This document shows, piece by piece, positions 41,633 to 50,534 of a stretch of 64,000 bases of DNA; positions within the stretch are counted from its first letter, which is position 1, and every line of letters begins with the position of its first letter. The position numbers and the translations under genes were made by a program. Origin of the DNA: Kineothrix sp. IPX-CK (GTDB lineage: Bacteria; Bacillota; Clostridia; Lachnospirales; Lachnospiraceae); assembly GCF_039134705.1 (NCBI RefSeq), contig NZ_CP146256.1, positions 1,550,001 to 1,614,000 of the forward strand. The letters run 5' to 3'. The notes beneath the pieces were generated by a model. The model saw only the letters and a list, made by a program, of their open reading frames with translations. It ran no database searches and had not been told where the DNA came from.

Positions 41633-42910
41633 ATGAAGAGCATGTATGAAAGATGTATGGATGTAATGCCGGCGGTAGCAAGACGGGCAACAACACTCGG
41701 CATAACGGATTCCGAAGGCTGTTATGTATTTACGGAGGATGGCAGAAAGATTCTTGATTTCGCAAGCGGTGTGGCAGTGAATAACATCGGATGCAGGAAT
41801 GAGAGGGTGATAAATGCCATTAAGGAGCAGATGGAAACCATGATCCACGTGGGTCATAATGTGGTTTACTATGAAGCCTACGTGAGGCTTGCCGAACAAC
41901 TTGTGGAACTGACGGGAGGAGATACCAAGGTATATTTCAGCAATTCCGGAGCGGAAGCGAATGAAGGCGCCATTAAGCTTGCTAAGTACGTGACAAAGCG
42001 TCCCGGCGTGATCAGCTTTAAGAATTCTTTTCACGGAAGAACTATAGGAACGATATCTATAACCGGTTCCAATGCCGCGTATCGGAAATATTATGAGCCT
42101 CTGTTACCAAGCGTATATTGGGCCGACTATGCGAATTGCTACAGATGTCCTTTCGCACAGAAGAAGGACACCTGTCATATGGAATGCCTCGGCCAGTTCG
42201 AGCAGATCTTTTCCAGACTTATTGCGCCGGAGTGTGTAGCGGCTATTGTCGTAGAGCCCGTTCAGGGAGAAGGCGGATATATTGCTCCGCCTAAGGAATT
42301 CTTAACAGGACTTAGGAAAATATGTGATGATCACGGTATTGTTCTCATATTTGATGAGATACAGACCGGAATCGGCAGAACGGGAGAGCTGTTCGCTTTC
42401 CAGACCTATGGGGTAAAGCCGGATATCCTTACTTCTGCAAAGGCATTGGGCGGCGGTATTCCGCTGTCGGCAGTCATTGCCAAAAAAGAACTGATGGACT
42501 TATGGCCGGCTGGCGCCCACGGAGGCACTTTCGGAGGAAATCCGCTGGCTTGTGCCGCAGGCCTTGCGACTCTTCAGGTAATTGAAGAGGAGAAACTGCT
42601 GGAGAACTGCAAAGAAATGGGAAGCTATTTTAAAGAGAGGCTTTCGGCTCTGCAAAAGAAATTCGCCTCCGTAATCGGCGATGTTCGTGGGATAGGCCTG
42701 ATGCTGGCAATGGAAATCGTTAAAACAGGGAACGAACCGGATGCCGCTCTTACCGATAAGATAAAAAATAGGGCATTGGAAAAGGATTTGCTCCTTTTGA
42801 CTTGCGGAGCCGATCATAATGTGGTTCGTTTTATCGCTCCTCTCATCATAACGAAGAGTGAGATAGATAGGGTAATAGAAATAATAGATGAAATTTTAAG
42901 CGAAAAGTAG
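41633..42910 (+). CDS. Class III PLP-dependent aminotransferase
   Basis: A 425-residue enzyme of the acetylornithine/4-aminobutyrate/ornithine aminotransferase group. Motifs are YFSNSGAEANEGAIKLA, FHGRTIGTISITGSN, EPVQGEGGY, LIFDEIQTGIGRTG and the PLP lysine in TSAKALGGGIP (about residue 270). It transfers an omega- or alpha-amino group to 2-oxoglutarate or pyruvate, giving a semialdehyde or oxo acid. Placed after the Fe-ADH, a transaminase-then-reductase order is likely. The insertion CPFAQKKDTCHMEC (four Cys residues around 182-192 of the protein) is unusual and might bind metal. Confidence 0.92.
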   Translation: MKSMYERCMDVMPAVARRATTLGITDSEGCYVFTEDGRKILDFASGVAVNNIGCRNERVINAIKEQMETMIHVGHNVVYYEAYVRLAEQLVELTGGDTKVYFSNSGAEANEGAIKLAKYVTKRPGVISFKNSFHGRTIGTISITGSNAAYRKYYEPLLPSVYWADYANCYRCPFAQKKDTCHMECLGQFEQIFSRLIAPECVAAIVVEPVQGEGGYIAPPKEFLTGLRKICDDHGIVLIFDEIQTGIGRTGELFAFQTYGVKPDILTSAKALGGGIPLSAVIAKKELMDLWPAGAHGGTFGGNPLACAAGLATLQVIEEEKLLENCKEMGSYFKERLSALQKKFASVIGDVRGIGLMLAMEIVKTGNEPDAALTDKIKNRALEKDLLLLTCGADHNVVRFIAPLIITKSEIDRVIEIIDEILSEK

Positions 42911-42920
42911 GCGGAATATT

Positions 42921-43847
42921 ATGGTGCTTTTTCAACAAATGCTTATATTTTTTATTATAATGCTACTGGGATATTATGGCGCCCGAAAAGGCATATTGGA
43001 TGACGTTACTGGAAAGAGCCTGTCGTGGCTGGTAGTTCATATTGCCAATCCCGCATTGATATTGTCAGGCTGTGCAGGAGGACAGATGGTGGTAAAAGAG
43101 CTGCTGTTCACAGGTATACTGGCCGTCTTGCTCTTTTTGGTTTTGATAATATCGGCAGAAATCGTCATACCGATGTTTTTTCACGAAAGGGAAAAGAGGG
43201 GCGGCTATAAGGTGATGCTTGTTTTTTCCAACATGGGATTTATGGGATTCCCGCTGATTTCGGCAGTCTATGGTCAATCCGCCATAATGTATGCCGCTAT
43301 TTTTCTCATTCCCTTTAACCTTTTAATTTATACTTATGGAATTTTCCGCATTGGTAAAATGGGTAAAAGGGAAGACTTGGAGGGCAGAAAGACCGTGCAA
43401 TGGAAACCGATGTTAAATAGCGGAGTCATTGCATGTCTGTTAGCAATTGGAATCGAAGTGACCCGCTTTCCGGTTCCTGAAATGCCAATGAAGCTGATTG
43501 AAATGCTGGGCGGAATGACCGCACCGCTTAGTATGTTGATTATTGGGGCATCTTTTCGGGGACTTTCCACAAAAAAACTAATCACAGATAAGAAATTATT
43601 GGGCTTTTCTTTTTTGAAATTAATGGCACTTCCTGTGGCAGGCATGTTGTTTCTTAAGCAGTTTGTGGAAAATGAAGTTCTGCTTGGCGTCTGCTTCATC
43701 GTATTGGCAGCTCCTGCAGGAAGTATGGTGGTTATTCTGAGCAAGCAGTACGGAGGCGACGAGAATACGGCAGTTAAGGGAGTAGCGTTTACTACACTGC
43801 TGTCCGTACTTACTATGCCTTTGGCCGCAAAGCTCGCAGGCTTGTAA
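42921..43847 (+). CDS. AEC family transporter
   Basis: A 308-residue membrane protein with about ten helices in two halves, of the auxin efflux carrier (AEC) family. The first helix bundle contains FFIIMLLGYYGARKGILDD, and the second contains VIACLLAIGIEVTRFPVP and LIIGASFRGLS. Family members move organic acids or amino acid derivatives. In this operon it could export a product or import the substrate. It starts 10 bases after the aminotransferase gene. Confidence 0.85.
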   Translation: MVLFQQMLIFFIIMLLGYYGARKGILDDVTGKSLSWLVVHIANPALILSGCAGGQMVVKELLFTGILAVLLFLVLIISAEIVIPMFFHEREKRGGYKVMLVFSNMGFMGFPLISAVYGQSAIMYAAIFLIPFNLLIYTYGIFRIGKMGKREDLEGRKTVQWKPMLNSGVIACLLAIGIEVTRFPVPEMPMKLIEMLGGMTAPLSMLIIGASFRGLSTKKLITDKKLLGFSFLKLMALPVAGMLFLKQFVENEVLLGVCFIVLAAPAGSMVVILSKQYGGDENTAVKGVAFTTLLSVLTMPLAAKLAGL

Positions 43848-43883
43848 CAGACAGTAGATTCATACAGATAGGAGGTATCAGAT

Positions 43884-44870
43884 ATGGCGACTTTACAAAT
43901 GTACATGGATAGAAGTAAGATCGATAACTTATTCACATCCGAAGTATTTGAGGAAGTATGGGGGGAAGGCTTTGGGGTGAATAATTCTGTGGGTAAAATT
44001 AAAAGGATTCTAATGCACTGCCCGGGAGAAGAATTAGAGCAGCTCGCCAACGGAGAATATGAGGAAGAAGCCGGCGCAAGGATTTTGAAAAGTAAAGAGG
44101 GAAGGATTAGAAATTATTTCAAGTCTTATGAGCTTCCGGACATCGGACTGATGCGGGAGCAGCATAACCGGATGGCGGATATACTGAGGGCGAACGGAAC
44201 GGAAGTGCTTTATTTAGAGGACCCGGCAAATTATTGGACCAATCTGACCTTTACCAGAGATGTGGCGCTGATGCTGCCGAAGGGAGCTGTGCTGACAAGG
44301 TTTGCCATGTATTTTCATCAGGGAGACACATGGCTTACGCAGAAACTATTGGCGGAGCAGAATATTCCTATTTTAGGTGCGATACAAGGAAATGGAACAG
44401 TAGAGGGTGGTTCCTTTTCCATGCTGGATCCAAAGACGGCTGTTATTGGGCGATCCGTCCGTGTGAACGACGCAGGAATCGAACAACTCCGGACCTTGCT
44501 CTCCTATCAGGATATCGAGCTGATTGTAGTGGATATGCCCGCTTATTATATTCATCTGGATGAAGCTTTTGTGCCCGTTGATAAGGATAAGGTTCTGGTA
44601 AGCACCTTTATTCTTCCCCATTGGTTCTTAAAGCTGTTACAGGAGAGGGGGTACCGGCTGATTGAGACGGACAGGGAGGACCCTATGCTGACCAATAACT
44701 GTATCGCCATGGAGCCGGGGAAGGTATTATTCTCTTCAAAGGGTGTGAATACGAGAAAGAACCTTGAGGAAGCAGGCGTCGAAGTGGTTGCGGCGGATAT
44801 CTCGGAGATTAACAAGCTGGGAGGAGGAATCCACTGTTCCACGCTGCCGTTGTTAAGGGAATCGATATGA
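43884..44870 (+). CDS. Amidinohydrolase of the arginine deiminase/DDAH superfamily
   Basis: A 328-residue guanidino-group-modifying enzyme. Catalytic features are FTRDVALM (Asp), VEGGSFSML (the Glu/Gly turn), HLDEAF with H224 and D226, and GGGIHCSTLP with the nucleophilic C318. DDAH-type members hydrolyse methylated arginines or other guanidines to citrulline-like ureido products. The size (328) is larger than DDAH (about 260-285) and smaller than arginine deiminase (about 400). The N-terminal 40 residues are extra. Substrate is not defined by the sequence. It is directly ahead of a kinase-like gene, overlapping its open frame. Confidence 0.85.
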   Translation: MATLQMYMDRSKIDNLFTSEVFEEVWGEGFGVNNSVGKIKRILMHCPGEELEQLANGEYEEEAGARILKSKEGRIRNYFKSYELPDIGLMREQHNRMADILRANGTEVLYLEDPANYWTNLTFTRDVALMLPKGAVLTRFAMYFHQGDTWLTQKLLAEQNIPILGAIQGNGTVEGGSFSMLDPKTAVIGRSVRVNDAGIEQLRTLLSYQDIELIVVDMPAYYIHLDEAFVPVDKDKVLVSTFILPHWFLKLLQERGYRLIETDREDPMLTNNCIAMEPGKVLFSSKGVNTRKNLEEAGVEVVAADISEINKLGGGIHCSTLPLLRESI

Positions 44871-44902
44871 GCGGGGACAATTTCGCCAAAGGAGGAAGCG
44901 AT

Positions 44903-45529
44903 ATGAGCAAATATGTAATTACCATAACCAGACAATTTGGAAGTATGGGGCGCCCCATTGCCCAAAAGCTGGCTAAACGGCTGGGCATCAACTATTATGA
45001 CCGCGACATTGTGGATATGACTGCTAAGGAGATGAATGTGCCGGTCTCCGTCATAGGGGAGCTGGAAGAAGCGGTGCAGGGTAAGTTCTTTCGCATGAAA
45101 TATCCTCTGGGTATGGGAACCAGCGATATGCAGAACGATATTTTCGATACGCAGCGTAAGCTTATCCAAGGTATCGCAGATAAGGAATCCTGCATTATCG
45201 TAGGAAGATGTTCCGACTATATTTTGCACGAATATCCGAACAGTCTTCATGTCTTTATCTATGCTCCTGATGAGATTAGGTATGAAACCTGTATACAAAA
45301 GTTTTGTATGCAGCCCGATGAAGCCAGGAGAATGATGCTGGAGGTGGACAAGGCAAGAGAGCGTTATCATAAAACCTATGCAGGATATCTGCCTCAGGAT
45401 TACCGTTATAAAGATTTAATGCTTGACAGCAGCCTGCTGGGAGTGGATGGAACGGTAACGTATCTGGAGCAGTTGGTGAATCTGTATGTAACAAAGGACA
45501 ATGATAAAAAAAATAAAGTGGAAAAATAG
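44903..45529 (+). CDS. Cytidylate-kinase-like protein
   Basis: A 208-residue P-loop kinase-like protein. TITRQFGSMGRPIAQKL is the nucleotide-binding start in the cytidylate kinase-like family (GSxG in place of the classical GxGKS). SCIIVGRCSDYIL and VDKARERYHKTY are further family motifs. Real cytidylate kinases keep CMP-binding residues not obvious here; many such proteins sit in amino acid or sugar operons without known function. ATG at 44903 has AAAGGAGG. Last gene before the second promoter region of the regulon. Confidence 0.75.
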   Translation: MSKYVITITRQFGSMGRPIAQKLAKRLGINYYDRDIVDMTAKEMNVPVSVIGELEEAVQGKFFRMKYPLGMGTSDMQNDIFDTQRKLIQGIADKESCIIVGRCSDYILHEYPNSLHVFIYAPDEIRYETCIQKFCMQPDEARRMMLEVDKARERYHKTYAGYLPQDYRYKDLMLDSSLLGVDGTVTYLEQLVNLYVTKDNDKKNKVEK

Positions 45530-45531
45530 TA

Positions 45532-45591
45532 TTGACAAGTATATACGCACATGATAAAGTATAAGAAATTGAAAAATGTATACAGTATACG
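45532..45591 (+). promoter_or_regulatory. Promoter plus GntR/FCD operator C
   Basis: TTGACA (45532-45537) with a -10 near 45555-45565 (TAAAGT or TATAAG). TGTATACAGTATACG (45577-45591) follows; its core GTATACAGTATAC is a perfect palindrome. The stretch AAAAATGTATACAGTA is shared with operator B, and TTGACAAGT begins both promoters. Confidence 0.7.
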
Positions 45592-45624
45592 GTGCGAATT
45601 ATTCCACATATGGAAGAAAACGAA

Positions 45625-45660
45625 GGCGTTTGATTTGAAATAGAATCAGGCGCCTTTTTT
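45625..45660 (+). terminator. Leader terminator before the amino acid ABC operon
   Basis: GGCGTTTGATT pairs with AATCAGGCGCC (two G-U), followed by TTTTTT. As at 38701, it lies between the promoter/operator and the first gene. Confidence 0.75.
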
Positions 45661-45679
45661 GTAATAAGAAAGTTTTTGT

Positions 45680-45810
45680 TTACTGTTCACACAGCAGCTT
45701 AACACTCGCTGTTAAGCTGCGTAAGAACGTGATTCAGGAGATGATTTCTGCTTCGCAAAGCGAATTTAAATGCGGAAATCATGGGTTGCTGTGAACGGAG
45801 TGAACAGTAA
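45680..45810. repeat. Palindromic repeat element, copy 2
   Basis: 131 bp with the same 11-bp terminal inverted repeats as copy 1 (45680-45690 and 45800-45810). It carries an additional 10-bp stem hairpin GCAGCTTAAC/GTTAAGCTGC (45694-45720) that copy 1 lacks. The internal pair ATGATTTCTGC / GCGGAAATCAT is preserved, with one G-U change. It lies in the leader of the ABC transporter operon. Confidence 0.85.
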
Positions 45811-45847
45811 CAGTTCTTGACTCACTATTCGGAAAGGAAGGGCAATT

Positions 45848-46585
45848 ATGGAGAATACGAAAATTTTATCCATTAGAAACGTATCCAAAAATTATAATTC
45901 TCTTCAAGTGCTTAAAAAAATCAATCTGGACATTAAACGAGGGGAAGTGGTCGCCATTATCGGACCCTCCGGCTCAGGCAAGAGTACGCTGCTTCGCTGT
46001 ATGAACGCACTGGAAACGGTGAACGGAGGAGAAATCTGGTTCAAGGACCAATGCTTTACGGAAAAGTTTAAGAGCTATGACCGTTTAAGGCAGGATATCG
46101 GCATGGTATTTCAGCACTTCAATTTATTTCCGCATATGACGGTACTGAAGAACATTATGATTTCTCCGCTTAAGGTGAAGAAGAGACCGAAAGAGGAAAT
46201 GATGGCAAAGGCTCTGGAATTATTGCGGATTGTAGGACTGGAGGATAAAAGGGAAGTCTACCCGGAGATGCTTTCGGGCGGACAGAAACAAAGAATTGCT
46301 ATTGCAAGGGCACTCGCAATGGAGCCGGAAATTTTATTATTCGATGAACCTACCTCAGCGCTGGATCCCGAGATGGTAGGAGAAGTGCTGAACACTATGA
46401 AAAATCTGGCGGAGTCTGGAATGACTATGGTCGTAGTAACACATGAAATGGGATTCGCCAGAGAAGTAGCGGACAGAGTGGTTTTTATGGATGAAGGAAT
46501 CATCATGGAGGAAGGAACGCCTAAACAGATATTTGAAGATACGCAGAATGAACGGGTAAAGGCGTTCTTAGAAAAAATGTTATAG
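45848..46585 (+). CDS. Polar amino acid ABC transporter ATP-binding protein (GlnQ-like)
   Basis: A 245-residue ATPase. Walker [10 protein letters not shown] (about 39-47), [15 protein letters not shown] (Q-loop with the PAAT-specific phenylalanine pattern), signature [15 protein letters not shown], Walker [14 protein letters not shown] and the switch His in VTHEMGFA. It energises the permease encoded next. First gene of the transporter operon after operator C and a leader terminator. Confidence 0.95.
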   Translation: MENTKILSIRNVSKNYNSLQVLKKINLDIKRGEVVAIIGPSGSGKSTLLRCMNALETVNGGEIWFKDQCFTEKFKSYDRLRQDIGMVFQHFNLFPHMTVLKNIMISPLKVKKRPKEEMMAKALELLRIVGLEDKREVYPEMLSGGQKQRIAIARALAMEPEILLFDEPTSALDPEMVGEVLNTMKNLAESGMTMVVVTHEMGFAREVADRVVFMDEGIIMEEGTPKQIFEDTQNERVKAFLEKML

Positions 46586-46600
46586 AAAGAGGGAAAGAAA

Positions 46601-47293
46601 ATGGCAGGAGTATTACAGGTTATATACAAATACCAGATTCTTATTTGGAATGGCACTAAAATAACATTGTTGATATCTGTATTGACAGTGATTTTAGGAT
46701 TGATATTCGGTACCTTAATGGCATTTATGAAGCTGAGCAGAAGCAGGATTCTAAGAATAATCGCAGGAATCTATGTGGAATTCATCAGGGGTACGCCGGT
46801 ACTGGTACAGATTTTCATTGTATTTTACGGACTTCCGCTCATGGGAATCAATATTCCCTCAATCATGCTGGGAGGAACGGATATTTCCAGACTGCTGTCA
46901 GGCATCATTGCCCTAAGTGTGAACTCTACGGCATATATTTGCGAAATCGTCAGAAGCGGTATTCAGTCCATTGACATAGGGCAGACAGAAGGCGGCAAGG
47001 CACTCGGAATGAACAGCTTTAGAACGATGTGGTATGTGATTCTTCCCCAGGCCGTCAAAAATATTCTTCCGGCAATGGGCAATGAATTTGTTACAGTAAT
47101 TAAGACCTCTTCACAGGTATCGGTCATCGGGATTGCAGAACTTATGTATGCGGCAGATACGATACGGGGGATCAGCTTCCGTCCGATGGAGCCCTTAGTC
47201 ATCGTAGCAATGATCTATTTCATTATTACCTTCACACTGTCCTGCATGATCAAGCAGGTGGAGAAAAGGCTGAGGAAGAGCAGCCGAAGATAA
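46601..47293 (+). CDS. Polar amino acid ABC transporter permease
   Basis: A 230-residue HisM/GlnP-type permease. GTKITLLISVLTVILGLIFG, FIRGTPVLVQIFIVFYGLP and the EAA-loop region GGKALGMNSFRTMWYVILPQ are typical of the PAAT family. About five helices. A single permease implies a homodimer. It lies 15 bases after the ATPase gene. Confidence 0.95.
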   Translation: MAGVLQVIYKYQILIWNGTKITLLISVLTVILGLIFGTLMAFMKLSRSRILRIIAGIYVEFIRGTPVLVQIFIVFYGLPLMGINIPSIMLGGTDISRLLSGIIALSVNSTAYICEIVRSGIQSIDIGQTEGGKALGMNSFRTMWYVILPQAVKNILPAMGNEFVTVIKTSSQVSVIGIAELMYAADTIRGISFRPMEPLVIVAMIYFIITFTLSCMIKQVEKRLRKSSRR

Positions 47294-47306
47294 AGGAGGA
47301 GAGGAT

Positions 47307-48305
47307 ATGAAGGTTGTTATTACCGATTATCCGGATGTTTTAGGAAGAAATCTGGATTATGAAAAGGAAATCCTGGAAAGCGGCATTGAAAAATGCCGGA
47401 CCATCACATATCCCTATCGCGGCGATAGGGAGGAGTTCAAAAATGTAATTGCGGATGCGGATGCCGTGCTGACTGCTTTTGTGAATATGGATCAGGAAAT
47501 CCTGGACTGTGCGGAAAAATTGAAATGTGTCTGCTTCAATGCGACCGGTTATGATTTCATTGATTATGAGGCGGCGTGCAGAAGAAATATAGGAATTGTT
47601 CCTATCGGTGAATATTGTACGGGCGAGGTAGCGGACCATACGATGGCATTGATTCTTACTCTTTTAAGAGGCGTGAAGCATTATACGAAAGACATTGAGG
47701 AGAGGAAAACATGGCAGTATTATTCGGGGCAAAAGCTTAGGCGTCTTAGAGGAATGCAGATGGGCATCTTCGGATTGGGAAAGATAGGAAGAGCGGTAGC
47801 CGGGCGTGCGCAGGCCTTTGGTATAAGGGTCGTCGCCTATGATCCGTATCTGCCGGAGGAGACGGCAAAGCAGGCGGGTATCGAGTTGGTGGATATAGAT
47901 TATATTCTGGAGAATTGCCATATTATTTCCAACCATATGAACCAGACAACGGAAAACCATTATTTTTTTAACAAAGAGCGCTTTGAACGGATGAAGCAAA
48001 AGCCGGTATTCATCAATGTGGGACGCGGCGGTGCCGTAGATGAAAAGTCTTTGGCGTGGGCGCTGGAACAAGAGCTTTTGTTTGGAGCCGGGTTAGATGT
48101 TCTCGAGGAGGAAAAACCGGATTTGGATCATAATGCTCTGATCGGACGGGAGAACGTGATCATTACTCCCCATGCCGCTTTCTATACCGAAGAATCATTG
48201 AAGGATCTGCAGAGAATTTCTTGTGAAAATGTCGTCCATTATTTGCGGGGGGAATACGAACAGGTAAATAGAATTGTAAATAAAAGCCGTATTCAAATTG
48301 GGTAA
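47307..48305 (+). CDS. D-isomer-specific 2-hydroxyacid dehydrogenase
   Basis: A 332-residue NAD-dependent dehydrogenase. The dinucleotide motif is GMQMGIFGLGKIGRAVAGRA, and VFINVGRGGAVDEKSLAWAL with ITPHAAFYTEES supplies the catalytic Arg/Glu/His region (family catalytic His in TPHAA). It would reduce an oxo acid, likely from transamination of the imported substrate, or act in serine-like metabolism. Its position inside a transporter operon, between permease and binding protein, suggests a dedicated step in the same pathway. Confidence 0.88.
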   Translation: MKVVITDYPDVLGRNLDYEKEILESGIEKCRTITYPYRGDREEFKNVIADADAVLTAFVNMDQEILDCAEKLKCVCFNATGYDFIDYEAACRRNIGIVPIGEYCTGEVADHTMALILTLLRGVKHYTKDIEERKTWQYYSGQKLRRLRGMQMGIFGLGKIGRAVAGRAQAFGIRVVAYDPYLPEETAKQAGIELVDIDYILENCHIISNHMNQTTENHYFFNKERFERMKQKPVFINVGRGGAVDEKSLAWALEQELLFGAGLDVLEEEKPDLDHNALIGRENVIITPHAAFYTEESLKDLQRISCENVVHYLRGEYEQVNRIVNKSRIQIG

Positions 48306-48373
48306 CTGAAAGGACTGCCCGGAAAGGGTGGAAATTTTAAGATAAGTTTCATCATAATAAGGAGGAGAAGTTT

Positions 48374-49315
48374 ATGAAGAAAAGAAAATTGACAGCATTG
48401 ATTATGTCCGCTATTATGGGAGCCATGCTTTTCACAGGCTGCGGCAGTTCTCAAAGTGAGGCGACGGACGAGGCGAGCACTCAGCCTGCGGCAGAAAGCA
48501 GCGAGGAGGCTTCCGTCGAAGAAGCGGCAGAAACAGACGAAACGGTTACGGAAGCAGCGGATACAGAGGAAACTGCACAGGCGGACGGACCGGTGCTCGC
48601 ATCCATTAAGGAAGCCGGAAAGTTAGTTGTGGGAACAGCTTCTGGTTACCCCCCATATGAATTTATTGACATTACATCTCCCGATCAGGCGGTAGTTGGA
48701 ATCGATATGGAGCTTGCTAAGAAAATTGCGGAAGAGTTAGGAGTAGAACTGGAGATCCAGGATATGACCTTTACTTCTTTAATATCTTCTATCCCTACGC
48801 ACAAGGTGGATATGGCGATTGCCGGTATCTCTATTACAGAAGAGAGAAAAGAGACCATGGATTTCTCGGAGCCTTATCTGGAGGCTGCTCAGAAGATTTT
48901 GATTTTGAAGGAAAACGCAGAAAAATATAATACATTGGAATCGTTCTCCGGGGAAGCGGTAGCAGCGGAAAAATCGACGACTCAGGAAGCCGTTGCGCAG
49001 GAATTAATGGCGGATTCGCCGTTGGTTTCCTTAGAAAAAGTACCCGACTGCCTTATGGAATTGCAGAATGGCAAGGTTGCCGGTGTAGTGGTGGAAGGCA
49101 TAGTAGGAGAACAGTATGTCTTCGCATATGATAATATTGTATTCAGCGATGCAGATATGGAGAGGAGCAAGACCTCTGCGGTCGCATTGGACAAGGGGAA
49201 TGAAGACTTGATTGCAATCATCAATAAGGTAATTGCAGAAAACGTTGAAAACGGCAACTTCGATAAGTGGGTGGAGGAGTACAGCGAGAAGGCTGCAGCC
49301 AATGCTAAGGAGTAA
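48374..49315 (+). CDS. Amino acid ABC transporter substrate-binding lipoprotein
   Basis: A 313-residue lipoprotein. The signal peptide ends in the lipobox FTGC (Cys23). An acidic linker of about 50 residues (Glu/Ala/Thr-rich) precedes the periplasmic-binding-protein type II fold beginning at LVVGTASGYPPYEFID and MDFSEPYLEAAQ. It delivers the substrate to the ATPase/permease encoded upstream. Length and motifs match glutamine/arginine/cystine-type binding proteins; the ligand cannot be named. AGGAGGAGAAG precedes the ATG. Confidence 0.94.
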   Translation: MKKRKLTALIMSAIMGAMLFTGCGSSQSEATDEASTQPAAESSEEASVEEAAETDETVTEAADTEETAQADGPVLASIKEAGKLVVGTASGYPPYEFIDITSPDQAVVGIDMELAKKIAEELGVELEIQDMTFTSLISSIPTHKVDMAIAGISITEERKETMDFSEPYLEAAQKILILKENAEKYNTLESFSGEAVAAEKSTTQEAVAQELMADSPLVSLEKVPDCLMELQNGKVAGVVVEGIVGEQYVFAYDNIVFSDADMERSKTSAVALDKGNEDLIAIINKVIAENVENGNFDKWVEEYSEKAAANAKE

Positions 49316-49353
49316 CATCTAAATTATTATAAAACTTTGTGTCAGGAATTAAG

Positions 49354-49398
49354 AAAGGGACCGCCGCACGAGCGATAGGATAGTGCGGCGGTCCCTTT
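49354..49398. terminator. Bidirectional terminator
   Basis: A perfect 16-bp stem AAAGGGACCGCCGCAC / GTGCGGCGGTCCCTTT with a 13-base loop separates the convergent binding-protein and DUF368 genes. Confidence 0.9.
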
Positions 49399-49433
49399 CA
49401 CGGCTGATAATTTATTCCCGCAAGGGTATTTGA

Positions 49434-50255
49434 TTAATCCTCCGGCTTATATCTCTTTTCCAGCATGCTCATCCAGTAACCCAGTGCGGCTCCTGCAGCA
49501 CACATAATGATGCATATTATGGTACCGGCACTGAGATAGTTGAAGTCTCTCGGTATGATCATCACAGTAGAAGCAAAGACTATGCCCAGGATAAAATGGA
49601 ACAGACCGGCATATGCCCTGGAGAAAATATAATCCATTAATTTTGCAAGAAGAAGTACACAGGCGAGTCCGCCGATTGCCAGAGGAATAAGAACGCCCAT
49701 GTCTATAGTCTTAATGCCGTCAGCCATGGCCTTATACATTCCCATGTAAACTAAGAAATTAGAAGGGCTGAGTCCCGGAACGATAATGCCGAGTCCGATC
49801 AGCGCCCCTGCTAACATCCATGTACCGAAATTCTGCGGCACACCGGTACTGAACAGCTCTTCACCGTAAAACAAGAATACCAGGCCAATAATAAATGTAA
49901 TAACGAGAATAACGATATGTTTGCTGCTTCGTCCCTTCTTACCGGCCTGTTCCCACAGGGCGGGTACCGTTCCTACAATACAGCCGACAAAGAACCAAAG
50001 TATATATGATTCAAACGTTCCAAGTAAAAAGCTAACAGCAAATGATAACACAAACACCCCAGTCAAGCCGCCAAGTCCTACCGGGATAAAGAATAGCACG
50101 TTATTCTTAAAATCCTTTGTAATGTGTGCCAGAAAGGAAATGATCCGCTCATAAATTCCAAAAACTGCCGCAAGCGCACCGCCACTGACACCAGGGAGAA
50201 TAAAACCGGAACCGATAAACATTCCCTTTACAAAACGCAAAAACCAATTTTCCAT
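49434..50255 (-). CDS. DUF368 family membrane protein (polyprenyl-phosphate translocase family)
   Basis: A 273-residue protein with about eight helices. FVKGMFIGSGFILPGVSGGA near the N-terminus and GLGIIVPGLSPSNFLVYMG in the second half are the duplicated DUF368 (PF04018) re-entrant motifs. Members of this family were identified as undecaprenyl-phosphate translocases that recycle the cell-wall lipid carrier. That function is assigned by family only. Monocistronic; the 263-bp gap upstream contains a CRP/FNR-like palindrome. Confidence 0.85.
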   Translation of the reverse strand: MENWFLRFVKGMFIGSGFILPGVSGGALAAVFGIYERIISFLAHITKDFKNNVLFFIPVGLGGLTGVFVLSFAVSFLLGTFESYILWFFVGCIVGTVPALWEQAGKKGRSSKHIVILVITFIIGLVFLFYGEELFSTGVPQNFGTWMLAGALIGLGIIVPGLSPSNFLVYMGMYKAMADGIKTIDMGVLIPLAIGGLACVLLLAKLMDYIFSRAYAGLFHFILGIVFASTVMIIPRDFNYLSAGTIICIIMCAAGAALGYWMSMLEKRYKPED

Positions 50256-50394
50256 AACTTACTCCTTATTTCATACTAATTTTTATCAATAAAAAACTAC
50301 GACCCTTGTATTATAACTTAATTAACCCATAATATAAACCGTAAATTTCTTAATTTTCTAAATGTAACCTTTCTTACCATAAATAACCTATATA

Positions 50395-50409
50395 TGTGAC
50401 ACAGTCACA
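50395..50409. promoter_or_regulatory. CRP/FNR-like palindrome
   Basis: TGTGACACAGTCACA is a perfect 15-bp palindrome (6-bp arms) upstream of the DUF368 gene. The half-site TGTGA matches CRP-family sites. The regulator is not known. Confidence 0.45.
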
Positions 50410-50500
50410 GAAAATCCCGGCGGAATCTCCGGTTATAAAGGAACGCTGAACAGGGGGTGAAATACGGGACAGAAGATTGGAAGAAGCTTAAGAAAGCTTT

Positions 50501-50534
50501 GGGCATAGGAAGAGATTCCTACGCCCTTTTTTTT
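50501..50534 (+). terminator. Plus-strand terminator without an annotated transcript
   Basis: GGGCATAGGAA pairs with TTCCTACGCCC (one mismatch), followed by TTTTTTTT on the plus strand. No plus-strand gene ends here, so it may close a small RNA or leader starting in 50260-50480. The hairpin overlaps the last codons of the minus-strand LacI gene. Confidence 0.6.
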
